The position numbers and the translations under genes were made by a program. Of a DNA stretch of 55,141 nt, positions 1 to 7,536 are shown piece by piece. Source of the stretch: Rhizobium pisi (GTDB lineage Bacteria > Pseudomonadota > Alphaproteobacteria > Rhizobiales > Rhizobiaceae); the NCBI RefSeq assembly GCF_003938655.1, contig NZ_RJJT01000034.1:1-55141 (forward strand), in the 5' to 3' direction. The notes beneath the pieces were generated by a model. It saw nothing but the letters and a program-made list of their open reading frames with translations, did not search any database and was not told where the DNA came from. The number at the start of each line of letters is the position of its first letter. The stretch's first letter is position 1.

Positions 1-174
1 CTCATAGCCACCCGTCGCCTCCAGCGCGACGACATCCGCCTTCAGGCTCAAGAGCCTTGCGGCAAGCCCATCCAGGCTTTCATCATCATTGGCAACGGCA
101 AAGCTTTTGCCTGACGGCAGTACATGCACATCCAACCGGTCTTTCGAAACATCAATGCCAACCACAACGTCCAT
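1..174 (-). CDS. IS110-family transposase (DEDD recombinase), N-terminal 58 residues, cut by window edge
   Basis: Reading the minus strand from the ATG at 174 gives an uninterrupted frame running off the left edge. It starts with MDVVVGIDVSKDRLDV and ends with VALEATGGYE. The GIDVSKDRLDV segment carries the first acidic residue of the RuvC-like DEDD catalytic domain of IS110-family transposases, and LEATGGY is the usual second conserved block. Such enzymes move a circular element without terminal inverted repeats, and in characterised members they are guided by an RNA from the non-coding end. The visible part is intact; the C-terminal serine-containing domain lies outside the window. Confidence 0.9.
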   Translation of the reverse strand, partial: MDVVVGIDVSKDRLDVHVLPSGKSFAVANDDESLDGLAARLLSLKADVVALEATGGYE

Positions 175-350
175 CTGATCCCATCCTTGTCCAAGCGGGC
201 TTCGCCTTCGCGAGCGGCCCAAGCGACTGTTCGGGTTCGATGGAACGACGGAGCCATCCCTTGCTCTGCCACAGGCTTTTAAACCCGAGGGGGTTGCGGG
301 CTCGGCTCCGTCACCGCAAGCGCTAGCTAGGCTGCTGGCGGATGGCGTCA
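175..350 (-). mobile_element. Non-coding 5' end of the IS110 element
   Basis: About 170 bases lie between the IS110 transposase start and the neighbouring repeat and VOC gene. No credible gene is present here. The stretch has several short GC-rich hairpins, for example around 207-225 and 285-310. In IS110-family elements the left non-coding end sits here and, in characterised members, encodes the bridge RNA. The exact element boundary is not visible because the family lacks inverted repeats; 350 is an estimate. Confidence 0.5.
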
Positions 351-377
351 AGTTACAAGGGGGTGTGGCCACGGCAT

Positions 378-420
378 CGAAGAGAGCCTCACCCTGAGGA
401 AGGGCGAGGCGGGTGCTCTC
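378..420 (+). repeat. Shortened copy of the intergenic repeat seen at 21637 and 22973
   Basis: The core AAGAGAGCCTCACCCTGAGG followed by a GGGCGAGGCGGG block matches the end of the 150-bp repeat at 22973-23122 read on the minus strand. The internal hairpin (GCCCCGCAAGGGGC) is missing. It sits just beyond the stop codon of the VOC gene. Confidence 0.6.
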
Positions 421-435
421 TACGTCTGCCGTCAC

Positions 436-1125
436 CTACAATGGCAACTCCCGGCCCGCTTGTTCGCTGACCATGTATTCGGCGTACCAGTCCGGCCAGT
501 TGTCGTCGTGTTTGCCGCCGGTTCGTTTCTCGTGTTCGCCGTGGGCGGTGGCGGCGCGGCGGAGTGCTGCGGCCAGGTCGCTCGAGGTCGAGAAGGCCGT
601 CTCGTCGGCGTCGATGCGGCCGGGCAGGCGCGTGGTGACTTCCTGGAACAGCCAGCCGTTGCCGTCGGGATCCTTGAACGAGGCGAAGGAGCGGTAGCTG
701 CGGTGGTCGGGATCGCGGCCGGCGATGCGCAGCCGTCCGAAGAGATAGGGTTCATCCTTGCCGGCATAGACGCCTGCGGCGTCGTGGAAGACCTCGCTCA
801 CCTCGACGCCGCGGGCGATGAGATCGCGGCGGGCGGCCTCGATGTCGGAGACGACGAGGTAAAGGCCCTGGGCGGAGCCGGGGGCGGCAGCGGTGATGTT
901 TTTCCCGAAGATAATCGCGCAGCCGGAGCCGGGCGGGGTAAACTGGATCACCCGGAAATCGGCATCATTGGCGAAGTCGGCGTCGAGCCGCCAGCCCAGG
1001 CCGTCGTAAAAACGTTTGGCGCGGTCGACGTCGGAAACGGGGATGACGACCACTTCGAGCTTGGTGTCGACGGGCCGCGTTCTCGGGGTTTCGATGGGGG
1101 TTTCACTGCGCATAGCATTGCTCAT
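436..1125 (-). CDS. VOC (glyoxalase/bleomycin-resistance fold) family protein
   Basis: A 229-residue cytoplasmic protein. Residues about 22-155 form one VOC module: a beta strand KLEVVVIPVSDV, then FYDGLGWRLDADF, and the closing strand FKDPDGNGWLFQEV carrying the usual metal-binding glutamate. The remaining 70 residues are a charged extension with YAEYMVSEQAGREL, not part of the fold. The ATG at 1125 follows an AGGGAGC ribosome site. VOC proteins include glyoxalases, dioxygenases and drug-binding proteins, and the substrate cannot be told here. It is alone on its strand and ends at a repeat. Confidence 0.85.
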   Translation of the reverse strand: MSNAMRSETPIETPRTRPVDTKLEVVVIPVSDVDRAKRFYDGLGWRLDADFANDADFRVIQFTPPGSGCAIIFGKNITAAAPGSAQGLYLVVSDIEAARRDLIARGVEVSEVFHDAAGVYAGKDEPYLFGRLRIAGRDPDHRSYRSFASFKDPDGNGWLFQEVTTRLPGRIDADETAFSTSSDLAAALRRAATAHGEHEKRTGGKHDDNWPDWYAEYMVSEQAGRELPL

Positions 1126-1298
1126 CTTCAGCTCCCTTGAGGGTTGGACGCATTAAGAATGGCGATACATGTCGAGGGTAAGTGGACCACAGCGCGGCGG
1201 GGGCGTCGAATCAATTATTCTGTCCGATGCGGCCGGCACCGGGCGAGGGATCGAGACGGCGGGAACAGTGCCCGCCGCCTTCCTTCGTGGCGTCGCCA

Positions 1299-1733
1299 TC
1301 AAGCGGCAAGAGCGGCGCGCGTCTTTCCGATCATCAGGGCCGCGCGGGCGGCCTCGCGGCCCTTCTCGACGAAGTGAGCGCGGTAGATCTGCTGGTGGTG
1401 CTCAGTTTCCTGATAGTGGTGCGGCGTCAGCGAGACCGACAGCACCGGCACGCCGGTATCCATGCCGGCGCGCATCAGCCCGTCGACGACGGCCTGGGCG
1501 ACGAATTCGTGGCGATAGATTCCGCCGTCGACGACGAAGGCGGCGGCAATGACGGCGCCGTAGCGGCCGCTCGCCGCAAGATCGCGCGACAGCAGCGGCA
1601 TTTCGAAAGCGCCGGGAACGTCGAACACGTCGATCTGCTCTGCGGGAACAAGCTGTTGGAAACCTTCGAGGGCACGGTCGACGATATCGGCGTGCCAGCC
1701 GGCTTTGATGAAGGCATAGCGGGTGGGTGTCAT
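1299..1733 (-). CDS. ribH: 6,7-dimethyl-8-ribityllumazine synthase, RibH2 type
   Basis: Condenses 5-amino-6-ribitylamino-uracil with 3,4-dihydroxybutanone phosphate, the penultimate step of riboflavin synthesis. The 144-residue chain has the family blocks FDVPGAFEMPLL, AAAFVVDGGIYRHEFVAQAVVDGLM and PVLSVSLTPHHY. The early FIKAGWHADIV and the GGIYRHEF replacing GATxHF are typical of the Brucella/rhizobial RibH2 (type II, decameric) form. Two ATGs compete: the one at 1739 touches the AAAGGAG ribosome site, while the one at 1733 is 6 bases from it and is preferred. It stands apart from other rib genes and has an FMN riboswitch in its leader, so flavin represses it. Confidence 0.92.
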   Translation of the reverse strand: MTPTRYAFIKAGWHADIVDRALEGFQQLVPAEQIDVFDVPGAFEMPLLSRDLAASGRYGAVIAAAFVVDGGIYRHEFVAQAVVDGLMRAGMDTGVPVLSVSLTPHHYQETEHHQQIYRAHFVEKGREAARAALMIGKTRAALAA

Positions 1734-1741
1734 GGTCATCT

Positions 1742-1770
1742 CCTTTGGCGTACAGACACGTCACCCAAGG
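1742..1770 (-). promoter_or_regulatory. Possible Shine-Dalgarno-sequestering hairpin of the ribH leader
   Basis: In the mRNA, CCTTGG can pair with CCAAAGG, which contains the AAGGAG ribosome site of ribH, leaving one bulged A. This stem lies between the riboswitch aptamer and the start codon, where the expression platform should be. No T-run terminator is visible in this leader, so control of translation is the simpler model. Inferred from pairing only. Confidence 0.45.
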
Positions 1771-1817
1771 CGATCACGAACGTTCACCGGCTGCCGGCAA
1801 GGGCAGCAGGAACGCGC

Positions 1818-1952
1818 GTTCTCTTTCATCCGGACTATGACCGTCGGCTCAGGCATCTCACCTGATCTGCTGACCCTTCCAAGGAAGGCGCTCGCGGGCT
1901 CGCAATCGAAATCGCATACCGCCGGTAGGGACTTTCACCCCGCCCTGAGAAC
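1818..1952 (-). promoter_or_regulatory. FMN riboswitch (RFN element) upstream of ribH
   Basis: Read on the minus strand the leader begins TCTCAGGGCGGGGTGAAAGT, continues with CCCTACCGGCGGTA, has AGCCCGCGAGCGC and GGTCAGCAGATC, and closes with CGGTCATAGTCCGGATG and AAAGAGA. These are the conserved blocks of the six-helix RFN aptamer in the right order, and the closing stem pairs TCTC with GAGA. It precedes ribH by about 85 bases. Confidence 0.96.
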
Positions 1953-2043
1953 GGCGCGAACATAAGGGCAGGGCGGCGGGCTGGCAAGAGGCGGAAATGC
2001 GTTGTGGGCGGATGCGGGATCGCCACGTCAGCGGCCTGCAACG

Positions 2044-2093
2044 CCGCTCAAGAGAGCCTTATCCTCGAAGGACGAGGCGGCACTCCTGCCCTT
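2044..2093 (+). repeat. Degenerate partial copy of the 150-bp intergenic repeat
   Basis: CTCAAGAGAGCCTTATCCTC and the following GAAGGACGAGGCGG match one end of the repeat copies at 21637-21787 and 22973-23122 in opposite orientation, again without the internal hairpin. Confidence 0.5.
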
Positions 2094-2196
2094 GCTGAGC
2101 GTGTCCTTGCGCCTAAATGCTTCCCGTGGGGAGATCCATGTCGAAAAAGCATGTCGTGCCGCGTCATAGTAGGCAGAGCAGCAACCATGGGAGAAT

Positions 2197-2646
2197 GTGA
2201 TGCAAGACCCTTTCGTCGTGCGCCGCGAGGCGCATATCGCGGCCCCGCCTGCTGCGGTGTTTGCGCTGATGACCGATCCGGAGAAAATCCTGCGCTGGAT
2301 GGGAACGGAGGCGCAGATCGAGCCTGAGCCGGGCGGGCTCTATCTCGTCAACGTCACCGGCGCCCGCTTCGCGCGCGGCTCGTTTCGCGAGGTGGTGCCG
2401 GTTCATCGCCTGGCCTACAGCTTCGGCTGGGACGGCAGCGAGGTGGTGCCGCCTGGATCGAGCCTGGTCGAGATCGACCTGATCGAGCAGCCGGACGGAA
2501 CGCTGCTGCGGCTCACCCATAGCGGCCTGCCGAGCGCCGAGCAATGCGCCGGCCATACGGAAGGCTGGGTGCATTATCTCGGGCGGCTGACCGAGGTCGC
2601 AGCCGGGCGCGATCCCGGTCCGGATGTCTTTGGCGGCAGGAAATGA
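2197..2646 (+). CDS. SRPBCC / AHSA1-type START-fold protein
   Basis: A 149-residue cytoplasmic protein with the AHSA1-like layout: FVVRREAHIAAPPAAVFALM, then the DPEKILRWMG segment, GGLYLVNVTG, FREVVPVHRLAYSFGW and the C-terminal helix EGWVHYLGRLTEVA. The fold forms a deep hydrophobic pocket. Members bind small lipophilic ligands or act as Hsp90 co-chaperones, and no function is assigned here. The start may be GTG at 2197 or the adjoining ATG at 2200; GGGAG lies just upstream. No operon partner is apparent. Confidence 0.85.
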   Translation: MMQDPFVVRREAHIAAPPAAVFALMTDPEKILRWMGTEAQIEPEPGGLYLVNVTGARFARGSFREVVPVHRLAYSFGWDGSEVVPPGSSLVEIDLIEQPDGTLLRLTHSGLPSAEQCAGHTEGWVHYLGRLTEVAAGRDPGPDVFGGRK

Positions 2647-2704
2647 ACGGTTTTCCGAGGGTGTCACCGCGTCCGCAACCGACTGACATTGCGGAGAAAA
2701 GCAA

Positions 2705-2724
2705 CCGGGCGGCGTGCCGCCCGG
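2705..2724 (+). terminator. GC-rich hairpin after the SRPBCC gene
   Basis: CCGGGCGGC and GCCGCCCGG form a near-perfect stem with almost no loop, 60 bases past the stop codon. There is no clear T-run, so termination is only a possibility. Confidence 0.4.
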
Positions 2725-2831
2725 CCGTCCGGAAAGGCGCTTTTTCGCCAGCAAACATGAACATGCAATTCATCCCCGGTTCAATTTGGCAGCCCTAAGG
2801 TGGGCTTGGCTGGATTGAATTGGAGTTCGTT

Positions 2832-3155
2832 ATGAAGGCACTTTCTATCGCGGCTGCCTTGCTCGCTGGCAGCCTCTCGATTGGCACAGCTGAAGCGATG
2901 CCGGTCGGGTCAATCAACGTTCAGAGCAATATCGTCAAGGCCGACTACGAGTGCGGCCGCGGCTGGCACATGACGGGCTGGGGTGAGTGCAGGCCGAACT
3001 GGCGCCGCCCGCCGGCGGTGGTCTTCTACGGCGGTCCGCCGCGCTGGGGCTGGGGCGGTGGCTGGGAACGGCATCACCGCCGCGACTGGGATGGCCCAGG
3101 CTGGCGCGAGGGGCGGCGTTGGGATCGCGAACGCCGTTGGCGTGACGATTACTAA
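2832..3155 (+). CDS. Small exported GCG_CRPN-type protein
   Basis: A 107-residue protein with a clear signal peptide (MKALSIAAALLAGSLSIGTA, cleavage near AEA). It is followed by the family signature ECGRGWHMTGWGECRPNW and a tail rich in Trp, Arg, Gly and Asp. This matches the GCG_CRPN group of short periplasmic or secreted proteins common in Rhizobiales; their function is unknown. The ATG at 2832 is chosen over an in-frame TTG at 2820 because GGAG lies 7 bases upstream and the signal peptide then begins at residue 1. A strong terminator follows, so it is probably a single-gene transcript. Confidence 0.85.
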   Translation: MKALSIAAALLAGSLSIGTAEAMPVGSINVQSNIVKADYECGRGWHMTGWGECRPNWRRPPAVVFYGGPPRWGWGGGWERHHRRDWDGPGWREGRRWDRERRWRDDY

Positions 3156-3182
3156 AGGTCTCGTTCAGAGACAGATCGATGA

Positions 3183-3210
3183 AGCCGGCGCAATGGTTCG
3201 CCGGCTTTTT
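3183..3210 (+). terminator. Rho-independent terminator of the GCG_CRPN gene
   Basis: AGCCGGCG, an 8-base loop, CGCCGGCT and then a run of T's. The stem is perfect and lies 28 bases after the stop codon. Confidence 0.9.
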
Positions 3211-3253
3211 CATGAGCGTCTGCAGGCGCTCATTCATGCGCGCCTGCGGGCGT

Positions 3254-3478
3254 TCAGATCTGGCTGACCAGCCAGTACTTGCCGTCGATCAGCTCTTCGA
3301 GCTCGACCGGATCCTTGACGCCGAACTCGAACCATTCGACGAGTTCCCTGGCTTTCCGCTTGCTCTCTTCGGCGGTGAATTCGATCCCGTAACGCGTGCA
3401 CCATCGCCGAAGGATCGACGTCAGCAGCGTCATGTCATTTCCATCAAGCGGATCTTTCGGCCAGTATGTCGTGCCCAT
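3254..3478 (-). CDS. Small conserved protein of unknown function
   Basis: A 74-residue protein starting MGTTYWPKDPLDGNDMTLL with a helical, charged core (ESKRKARELVEWFEFGVKDPVELEELI). There is no signal peptide and no membrane segment. It is convergent with the GCG_CRPN gene. The amino-acid make-up and ATG with GGGGTTG upstream look like a real gene, but I do not recognise a family with a known role. It could help regulate or bind a partner; nothing in the sequence decides. Confidence 0.65.
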   Translation of the reverse strand: MGTTYWPKDPLDGNDMTLLTSILRRWCTRYGIEFTAEESKRKARELVEWFEFGVKDPVELEELIDGKYWLVSQI

Positions 3479-3841
3479 CGCAACCCCTCAATCACACGAG
3501 ACAACGGGCGCATAATGGAATCAAATCCGCGCAAGTTTAAAGTGTTTTTTTCTTTGTTTTCCACCATGATGAATGGTTTTCCACAGGGTTGTTTGACGGT
3601 GGGGTTGACAGGAGCTGCGGGGGATGGCGGCGGGCGCAAGAGCCGAAGGGAAGCAGGGATCGCCACGAACTAAACGAGCTCGCGCCTCGTCGGCTCGAGC
3701 ATGGTTCGGCCCCTTGTGAGATAGGGCAGTACCCAAAATCCGTATTCGGGATGTCGGCGTCAGCGTCGCTCGAGCGTCCTTGGGAACATCAAGACCGAAT
3801 TCCCACCGCCCCAGTTTGGAAAAAGACCACAGGAGATAAAA
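3479..3841. other. Intergenic stretch without a recognised gene
   Basis: About 360 bases between the small conserved protein and the RibD-like gene. It contains an A/T-rich patch near 3535-3590 that may hold promoters, and an AGGAGA ribosome site at its right end for the RibD-like gene. I see no repeat or RNA gene. Confidence 0.5.
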
Positions 3842-4411
3842 GTGTCTACATCAGTGCTCTTCATGTCCATGTCATTAGACGGGTATATCGCGGGGCCTAA
3901 CGATGAAGTGGGCAATCCCGGCGGCGACGACTTTATGCGGTTGCACGAGTGGTACGGGGATTTTTCCCGACCGACCGGACCGGTCGGACAATTGTGGGAC
4001 GAATGGAACGCGCCAGGTGCGATTCTGGCGGGTCGACGAACCGTGGAGCAGGTCGATCACTGGGGCGGTGACAATCACGGTGTCGCGATCTTCGTACCCA
4101 GTCACAGGCCGCCCGGGCCATCCGTCGCGAATTATCCGTTGGTCAAATACGTGAGCGACGGGATCGAGAGCGCAATGGCGCAGGCGAAGGCCGCCGCCGG
4201 GGACCGGGACGTGTTGATGCTCGGCGCGTATACGGCGCAACGGGCGCTGGAAGCTGGCGTGCTCGACGAACTGCAAATACACCAGATTCCAGTCTTGTTC
4301 GGAGGTGGCCGCCGAATGTTCGAAGTCTTACCATCGCGCGTCGAGTTGGAGATCGTTCGGGTGATCGATACACCCGAGGCCACGCACATCCGCTACCGCG
4401 TCCGCCGCTGA
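3842..4411 (+). CDS. Dihydrofolate-reductase-fold (RibD C-terminal-like) reductase
   Basis: A 189-residue protein with the RibD C-terminal/DHFR fold: VLFMSMSLDGYIAG at the N-terminus, AILAGRRTVEQVDHW (substrate and NADPH loop), DVLMLGAYTAQRALEAGVLDEL and HQIPVLFGGGRRMF. Stand-alone members reduce a pterin- or flavin-like substrate with NADPH; the substrate is unknown here. The GTG start follows AGGAG at 8-9 bases. No riboflavin genes adjoin it, so a role in flavin synthesis is not implied. Confidence 0.85.
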   Translation: MSTSVLFMSMSLDGYIAGPNDEVGNPGGDDFMRLHEWYGDFSRPTGPVGQLWDEWNAPGAILAGRRTVEQVDHWGGDNHGVAIFVPSHRPPGPSVANYPLVKYVSDGIESAMAQAKAAAGDRDVLMLGAYTAQRALEAGVLDELQIHQIPVLFGGGRRMFEVLPSRVELEIVRVIDTPEATHIRYRVRR

Positions 4412-4525
4412 GCCCGCCGACCCGACAGCCTCCGGAGGCCGGCGGCGTCCTGAAGGGCTACGGGAGGGTTCGTGGGCGAACGTCTCGGGGTTGCCCGCGT
4501 CCTGTTGTGATGCCAATGTTAACAT

Positions 4526-5650
4526 ATGGATCTGCCTTCCTCCCTTGCCTGGCTGGTTGACGAGGCGGCCGCGTCGCCCGGTCCCGAACGATTTCTGGCC
4601 GAGCTCGGGCGCCGGCTGCTTTCCGATGGCCTGCCGCTTGCGGGCGGCGCGCTGACGCTTTCGGTGCCGCATCCGATCATTGCGCGGCGCACATGGCTGT
4701 GGCGGGCCGAGACCGGGGCGGTCATCGAGGCGCTGGGTTTTGCCGCGGCTCCCGAAAGCGAGGCCGGGCGCGATTGGCTGGCCGGGCTCGGGCCGGTGTG
4801 GGAGGAGAGGATCGGGCCTTCCGAGGACGGGCTGCTGCTCGGCTGGGCGGGCATTGCCGATGGGGCAGGGACCTTCGCTGCCGATGATGCGGCCCGGCTG
4901 GGCGACGTCGCGCGCTTTGCCGCAGCACCGCTTGCAGCCCTTGCGGCGCGTGAGGCGCGGGCGGCATTGCTCGAAGCCTATCTCGGCCGGCGCAGTGCTG
5001 CCCGGGTGCAGGCCGGGGCGCTTGCCCGCGGCACGGGCGAAACCATCCGCGCCGCTCTTCTCTGCGCCGATCTGCGCGATTTTACAGCACTTTCCGAGGT
5101 GACTGAGCCGCATGCGATGATAGCAGCGCTCGATGCTTGGTTCGACCGCGTCGCCGGCGCCGTGCACGCCTTCGGTGGCGAAGTGCTGAAATTCATCGGC
5201 GACGGCGTGTTGGCGATCTTTCCCGTTGCGGTAGCCTCCGCCGAGCCGGGAGCGGACGGCGCGAGCCAAGGGGACAATATTGCCCGCGCGGATCGCAATG
5301 CCTGCGAGGCGGCGCTGAGGGCCGTTGCCGCCAGCCGCGCCGGCATGGCCCATCTCGACCAGATACGCCAGGCCCAGGGGCTGGCGCCGCTGCCCTTCGG
5401 CGCGGCACTCCACTTCGGCGAGATCCTTTGGGGCAATATTGGTGCCGCCGACCGGCTTGATTTCACCGCCATCGGCCCGGCGGTCAATCTGGTCAGCCGG
5501 CTGGAGGGGCTCTGCAAGCCGCTCGGCCGCAGCGTGCTGATCTCGGGCGCGGTGGCGGCGAACACGCAGACCGCCCTGACGCCGCTCGGCGAGCACGCCC
5601 TGCGCGGCATCGCCGAACCTTGCGCCGTCTTTGCTCTGCCGGAGGATTAG
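4526..5650 (+). CDS. Class III adenylate/guanylate cyclase
   Basis: A 374-residue soluble protein. Residues about 1-165 form an N-terminal region with no family I recognise, rich in Ala/Gly/Leu. Residues about 172-370 are a class III cyclase domain with all key residues visible: metal-binding D182 (CADLRDFTALSE) and D226 (LKFIGDGVLAIFP), substrate-specifying K222 and D312 (LDFTAIGP), and transition-state N321 and R325 (VNLVSRLEG). The Lys/Asp pair indicates ATP, hence cAMP. Rhizobia carry many such cyclases with varied sensor parts. It is probably cytoplasmic and monocistronic. The start ATG lacks a strong ribosome site. Confidence 0.93.
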   Translation: MDLPSSLAWLVDEAAASPGPERFLAELGRRLLSDGLPLAGGALTLSVPHPIIARRTWLWRAETGAVIEALGFAAAPESEAGRDWLAGLGPVWEERIGPSEDGLLLGWAGIADGAGTFAADDAARLGDVARFAAAPLAALAAREARAALLEAYLGRRSAARVQAGALARGTGETIRAALLCADLRDFTALSEVTEPHAMIAALDAWFDRVAGAVHAFGGEVLKFIGDGVLAIFPVAVASAEPGADGASQGDNIARADRNACEAALRAVAASRAGMAHLDQIRQAQGLAPLPFGAALHFGEILWGNIGAADRLDFTAIGPAVNLVSRLEGLCKPLGRSVLISGAVAANTQTALTPLGEHALRGIAEPCAVFALPED

Positions 5651-5912
5651 CGCGATGCCCTGCAATCAATGCGGGGCCGCCGTGATCAGCTCAGTGTTGC
5701 AGGCCTATCCCTGCGTTGTAGGCTTTAAGCTCGGGCTATGTGGCGAGGCTTCTAACTCATTGTTATGGCAATAAAGAACTATCAACATATAGTTGTTATT
5801 TCTAAAATCCATTTTTGGTGTTTCATAAATATAGGTTTGACTTTGACAGAATATTTCGTCTTTATCTCCAGCGCTGGGCCGATGTTGAACCTTTTCAGGG
5901 GAGGAAAATGGT
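5651..5912. promoter_or_regulatory. AT-rich upstream region of the rapA-like gene
   Basis: The region changes from GC-rich to strongly AT-rich at about 5755-5865, with AACTATCAACATATAGTT containing an inverted repeat AACTA/TAGTT. GGGGAGGAAAATGGT supplies the ribosome site. This is a plausible regulated promoter for the adhesin gene; no consensus is claimed. Confidence 0.45.
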
Positions 5913-6641
5913 ATGCCGGTAAAGCCCAATGCTGTGGATGATTCCGCCAGTTTTTTCGAAACCGATGCGATCAGCGGCAATATTCTCGACAATGATGTTG
6001 CCGGATCGAACGGCAAGAAAATCCTGAACTTCTTTGATGGCGAGCGTGTCGATGCCAAGGCGCCGGGCGTGATCACGACCATCGAAGGTGAGCATGGCAC
6101 ATTCTTCGTCAAGGCGGACGGAAGCTATAGCTATGAGCTGCATGCTTCCGAGAAGGTCGGCTTCGAGGCCGGCGAAAGCCTTTTCGAACATATCAGCTAT
6201 AAGATTTCCGACGGCGGCGGCAACACCGATACCGCCGTATTCAACCTGGAAATCAAGGGTGTCACGTCGAAGCCGGTTGCGGTCGACGACCACCTGTCGT
6301 TCTCGGAAGATGACGCGATCTCCGGAAATTTGCTGAGCAACGAGATCAATCCGGGCGGATCGACCCTTTATCTCCGCTTCTTCGACGGCGTTCGTGTCGA
6401 TGCCAAGTCGGGTCCGGCGCACGAGACCATCGTTCAGGGTGACTATGGCACCTTCAAGCTGCAACCGGACGGGTCGTTCACTTATGAACTCGACCATTCG
6501 CTCGATGCCGTGCAGAACCTCGGCGCGGGAGAGCACCTGACGGAGAGGGTGAGCTACAAGATGGCCGATGCCGCCGGCCACACGGATGTCGGCGTGCTCG
6601 ATCTGACGATCAACGGCAGCGATGCGCCGCTCCTGAGCTGA
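5913..6641 (+). CDS. rapA: RapA-type calcium-binding adhesin with two cadherin-like (Ra/CHDL) domains
   Basis: A 242-residue protein made of two homologous domains of about 115 residues. Domain 1 begins KPNAVDDSASFFETDAISGN and domain 2 begins KPVAVDDHLSFSEDDAISGN. Each contains the LRFFDGVRVDAK-like strand, the YGTFKLQPDGSFTYEL hairpin and an ISYKISDGGGNTDTAVF-type end. This two-domain, 24-kDa layout without a cleavable signal peptide matches the Rhizobium adhering proteins RapA1/RapA2, which leave the cell through the PrsDE type I system and bind acidic exopolysaccharide with calcium. A role in cell adhesion or biofilm matrix follows from the family. No secretion genes lie nearby. Confidence 0.82.
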   Translation: MPVKPNAVDDSASFFETDAISGNILDNDVAGSNGKKILNFFDGERVDAKAPGVITTIEGEHGTFFVKADGSYSYELHASEKVGFEAGESLFEHISYKISDGGGNTDTAVFNLEIKGVTSKPVAVDDHLSFSEDDAISGNLLSNEINPGGSTLYLRFFDGVRVDAKSGPAHETIVQGDYGTFKLQPDGSFTYELDHSLDAVQNLGAGEHLTERVSYKMADAAGHTDVGVLDLTINGSDAPLLS

Positions 6642-6718
6642 CGGCCTGCTATGTCCAGCTCCGTCCGTTCCTGCGACGGAGTTGTGATTGTCGCGGCTGA
6701 TGAAATTTCTGCAGCTCC

Positions 6719-6754
6719 GTCACCGGCAACCGGCCATTATCGGTTGCCGGTGAC
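6719..6754. terminator. Long perfect hairpin downstream of rapA
   Basis: GTCACCGGCAACCG and CGGTTGCCGGTGAC form a 14-bp perfect stem around an 8-base loop. A weaker stem CTCCGTC/GACGGAG occurs just upstream near 6660-6681. No T-run follows, so this may be a bidirectional terminator, an RNA-stabilising structure, or a repeat unit. Confidence 0.55.
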
Positions 6755-6839
6755 CGCGGCCATCCGTTGGGATTGAAGAGATCCGGAGCGGGGCGGCGGC
6801 GGCGCGCGTTGCGCCGGTATCTCCGGACTGTAACGCGAG

Positions 6840-6875
6840 TTTGCAAAGATATGTTTGCAAAATTTCCTTTGCAAT
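6840..6875 (+). promoter_or_regulatory. Three TTTGCAA sites at exact 14-bp spacing: probable operator array
   Basis: TTTGCAA occurs at 6840, 6854 and 6868. The first two extend to the perfect palindrome TTTGCAAA. Equal 14-bp spacing and position just before the start codon of a winged-helix regulator suggest autoregulation of the regulator-exporter pair. Seen directly; the role is inferred. Confidence 0.65.
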
Positions 6876-6888
6876 ATATGCTTGGGGC

Positions 6889-7536
6889 ATGAAAGATCCG
6901 CGCCCCCAGCCTCCCGCAGATACCACAGCCTCCCGCACCGTCAGCCGGGTCGTGCCCGAACCCACGGCGCTGAAGGCGCTGGCGCATCCGGTTCGGCTGC
7001 GCATGCTTGGCATGCTCAGGGTCGATGGTCCCGCCACGGCGACGCAGCTCGCGGTGCGGCTCGGCTTGAACAGCGGTGCGACGAGCTACCATCTGCGCCA
7101 GCTCGCCCAATACGGCTTCATCGAGGAGGTGCCGCATACCTCCAAGCGCGACCGCTGGTGGCGCGCCAGCCATGAATTGACCACGGTGCCGGCGAGCGAG
7201 GCCGAGGGGGAGGCGCTCGATCTCGATCTCGCCTTTAGCCAGGCTGTGCTCTCGCTGCAGGTCGGCCAGATGCAGCAGGCGCTGGAAGAATATGCCGAGC
7301 TGCCGGTCGAATGGCGCAAGGCGAGCACCGCGAGCGACATCATCATCCCGATGACATCAAAACAGGCCGAGGCGCTGACGAAGCGGCTGACCGACATCAT
7401 CCTCGAAGCGATGCGGGCGGCCCCGCCGCTGGGGGAGGCGTCCGGGAAGCCTGACATGGTTCCCTTCTCGGTCATGCTGCACGCCTTTCCCTATCCGGGC
7501 CGCCTTCCGCACCGCGAGGGGGAGGACGAGCCGTGA
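6889..7536 (+). CDS. ArsR-like winged-helix transcriptional regulator
   Basis: A 215-residue regulator. Residues about 24-90 form the DNA-binding wing: LKALAHPVRLRMLGMLR, ATQLAVRLGLNSGATSYHLRQLAQYGFIEE, then the wing KRDRWWRAS. The C-terminal half is helical with no metal-binding cysteines, so it is not a classical metal sensor. The ATG at 6889 is chosen over a TTG at 6841, which would read through the operator array. Its stop overlaps the start of the MFS gene by a GTGA junction, so both are co-translated and it probably controls the exporter. Confidence 0.87.
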   Translation: MKDPRPQPPADTTASRTVSRVVPEPTALKALAHPVRLRMLGMLRVDGPATATQLAVRLGLNSGATSYHLRQLAQYGFIEEVPHTSKRDRWWRASHELTTVPASEAEGEALDLDLAFSQAVLSLQVGQMQQALEEYAELPVEWRKASTASDIIIPMTSKQAEALTKRLTDIILEAMRAAPPLGEASGKPDMVPFSVMLHAFPYPGRLPHREGEDEP

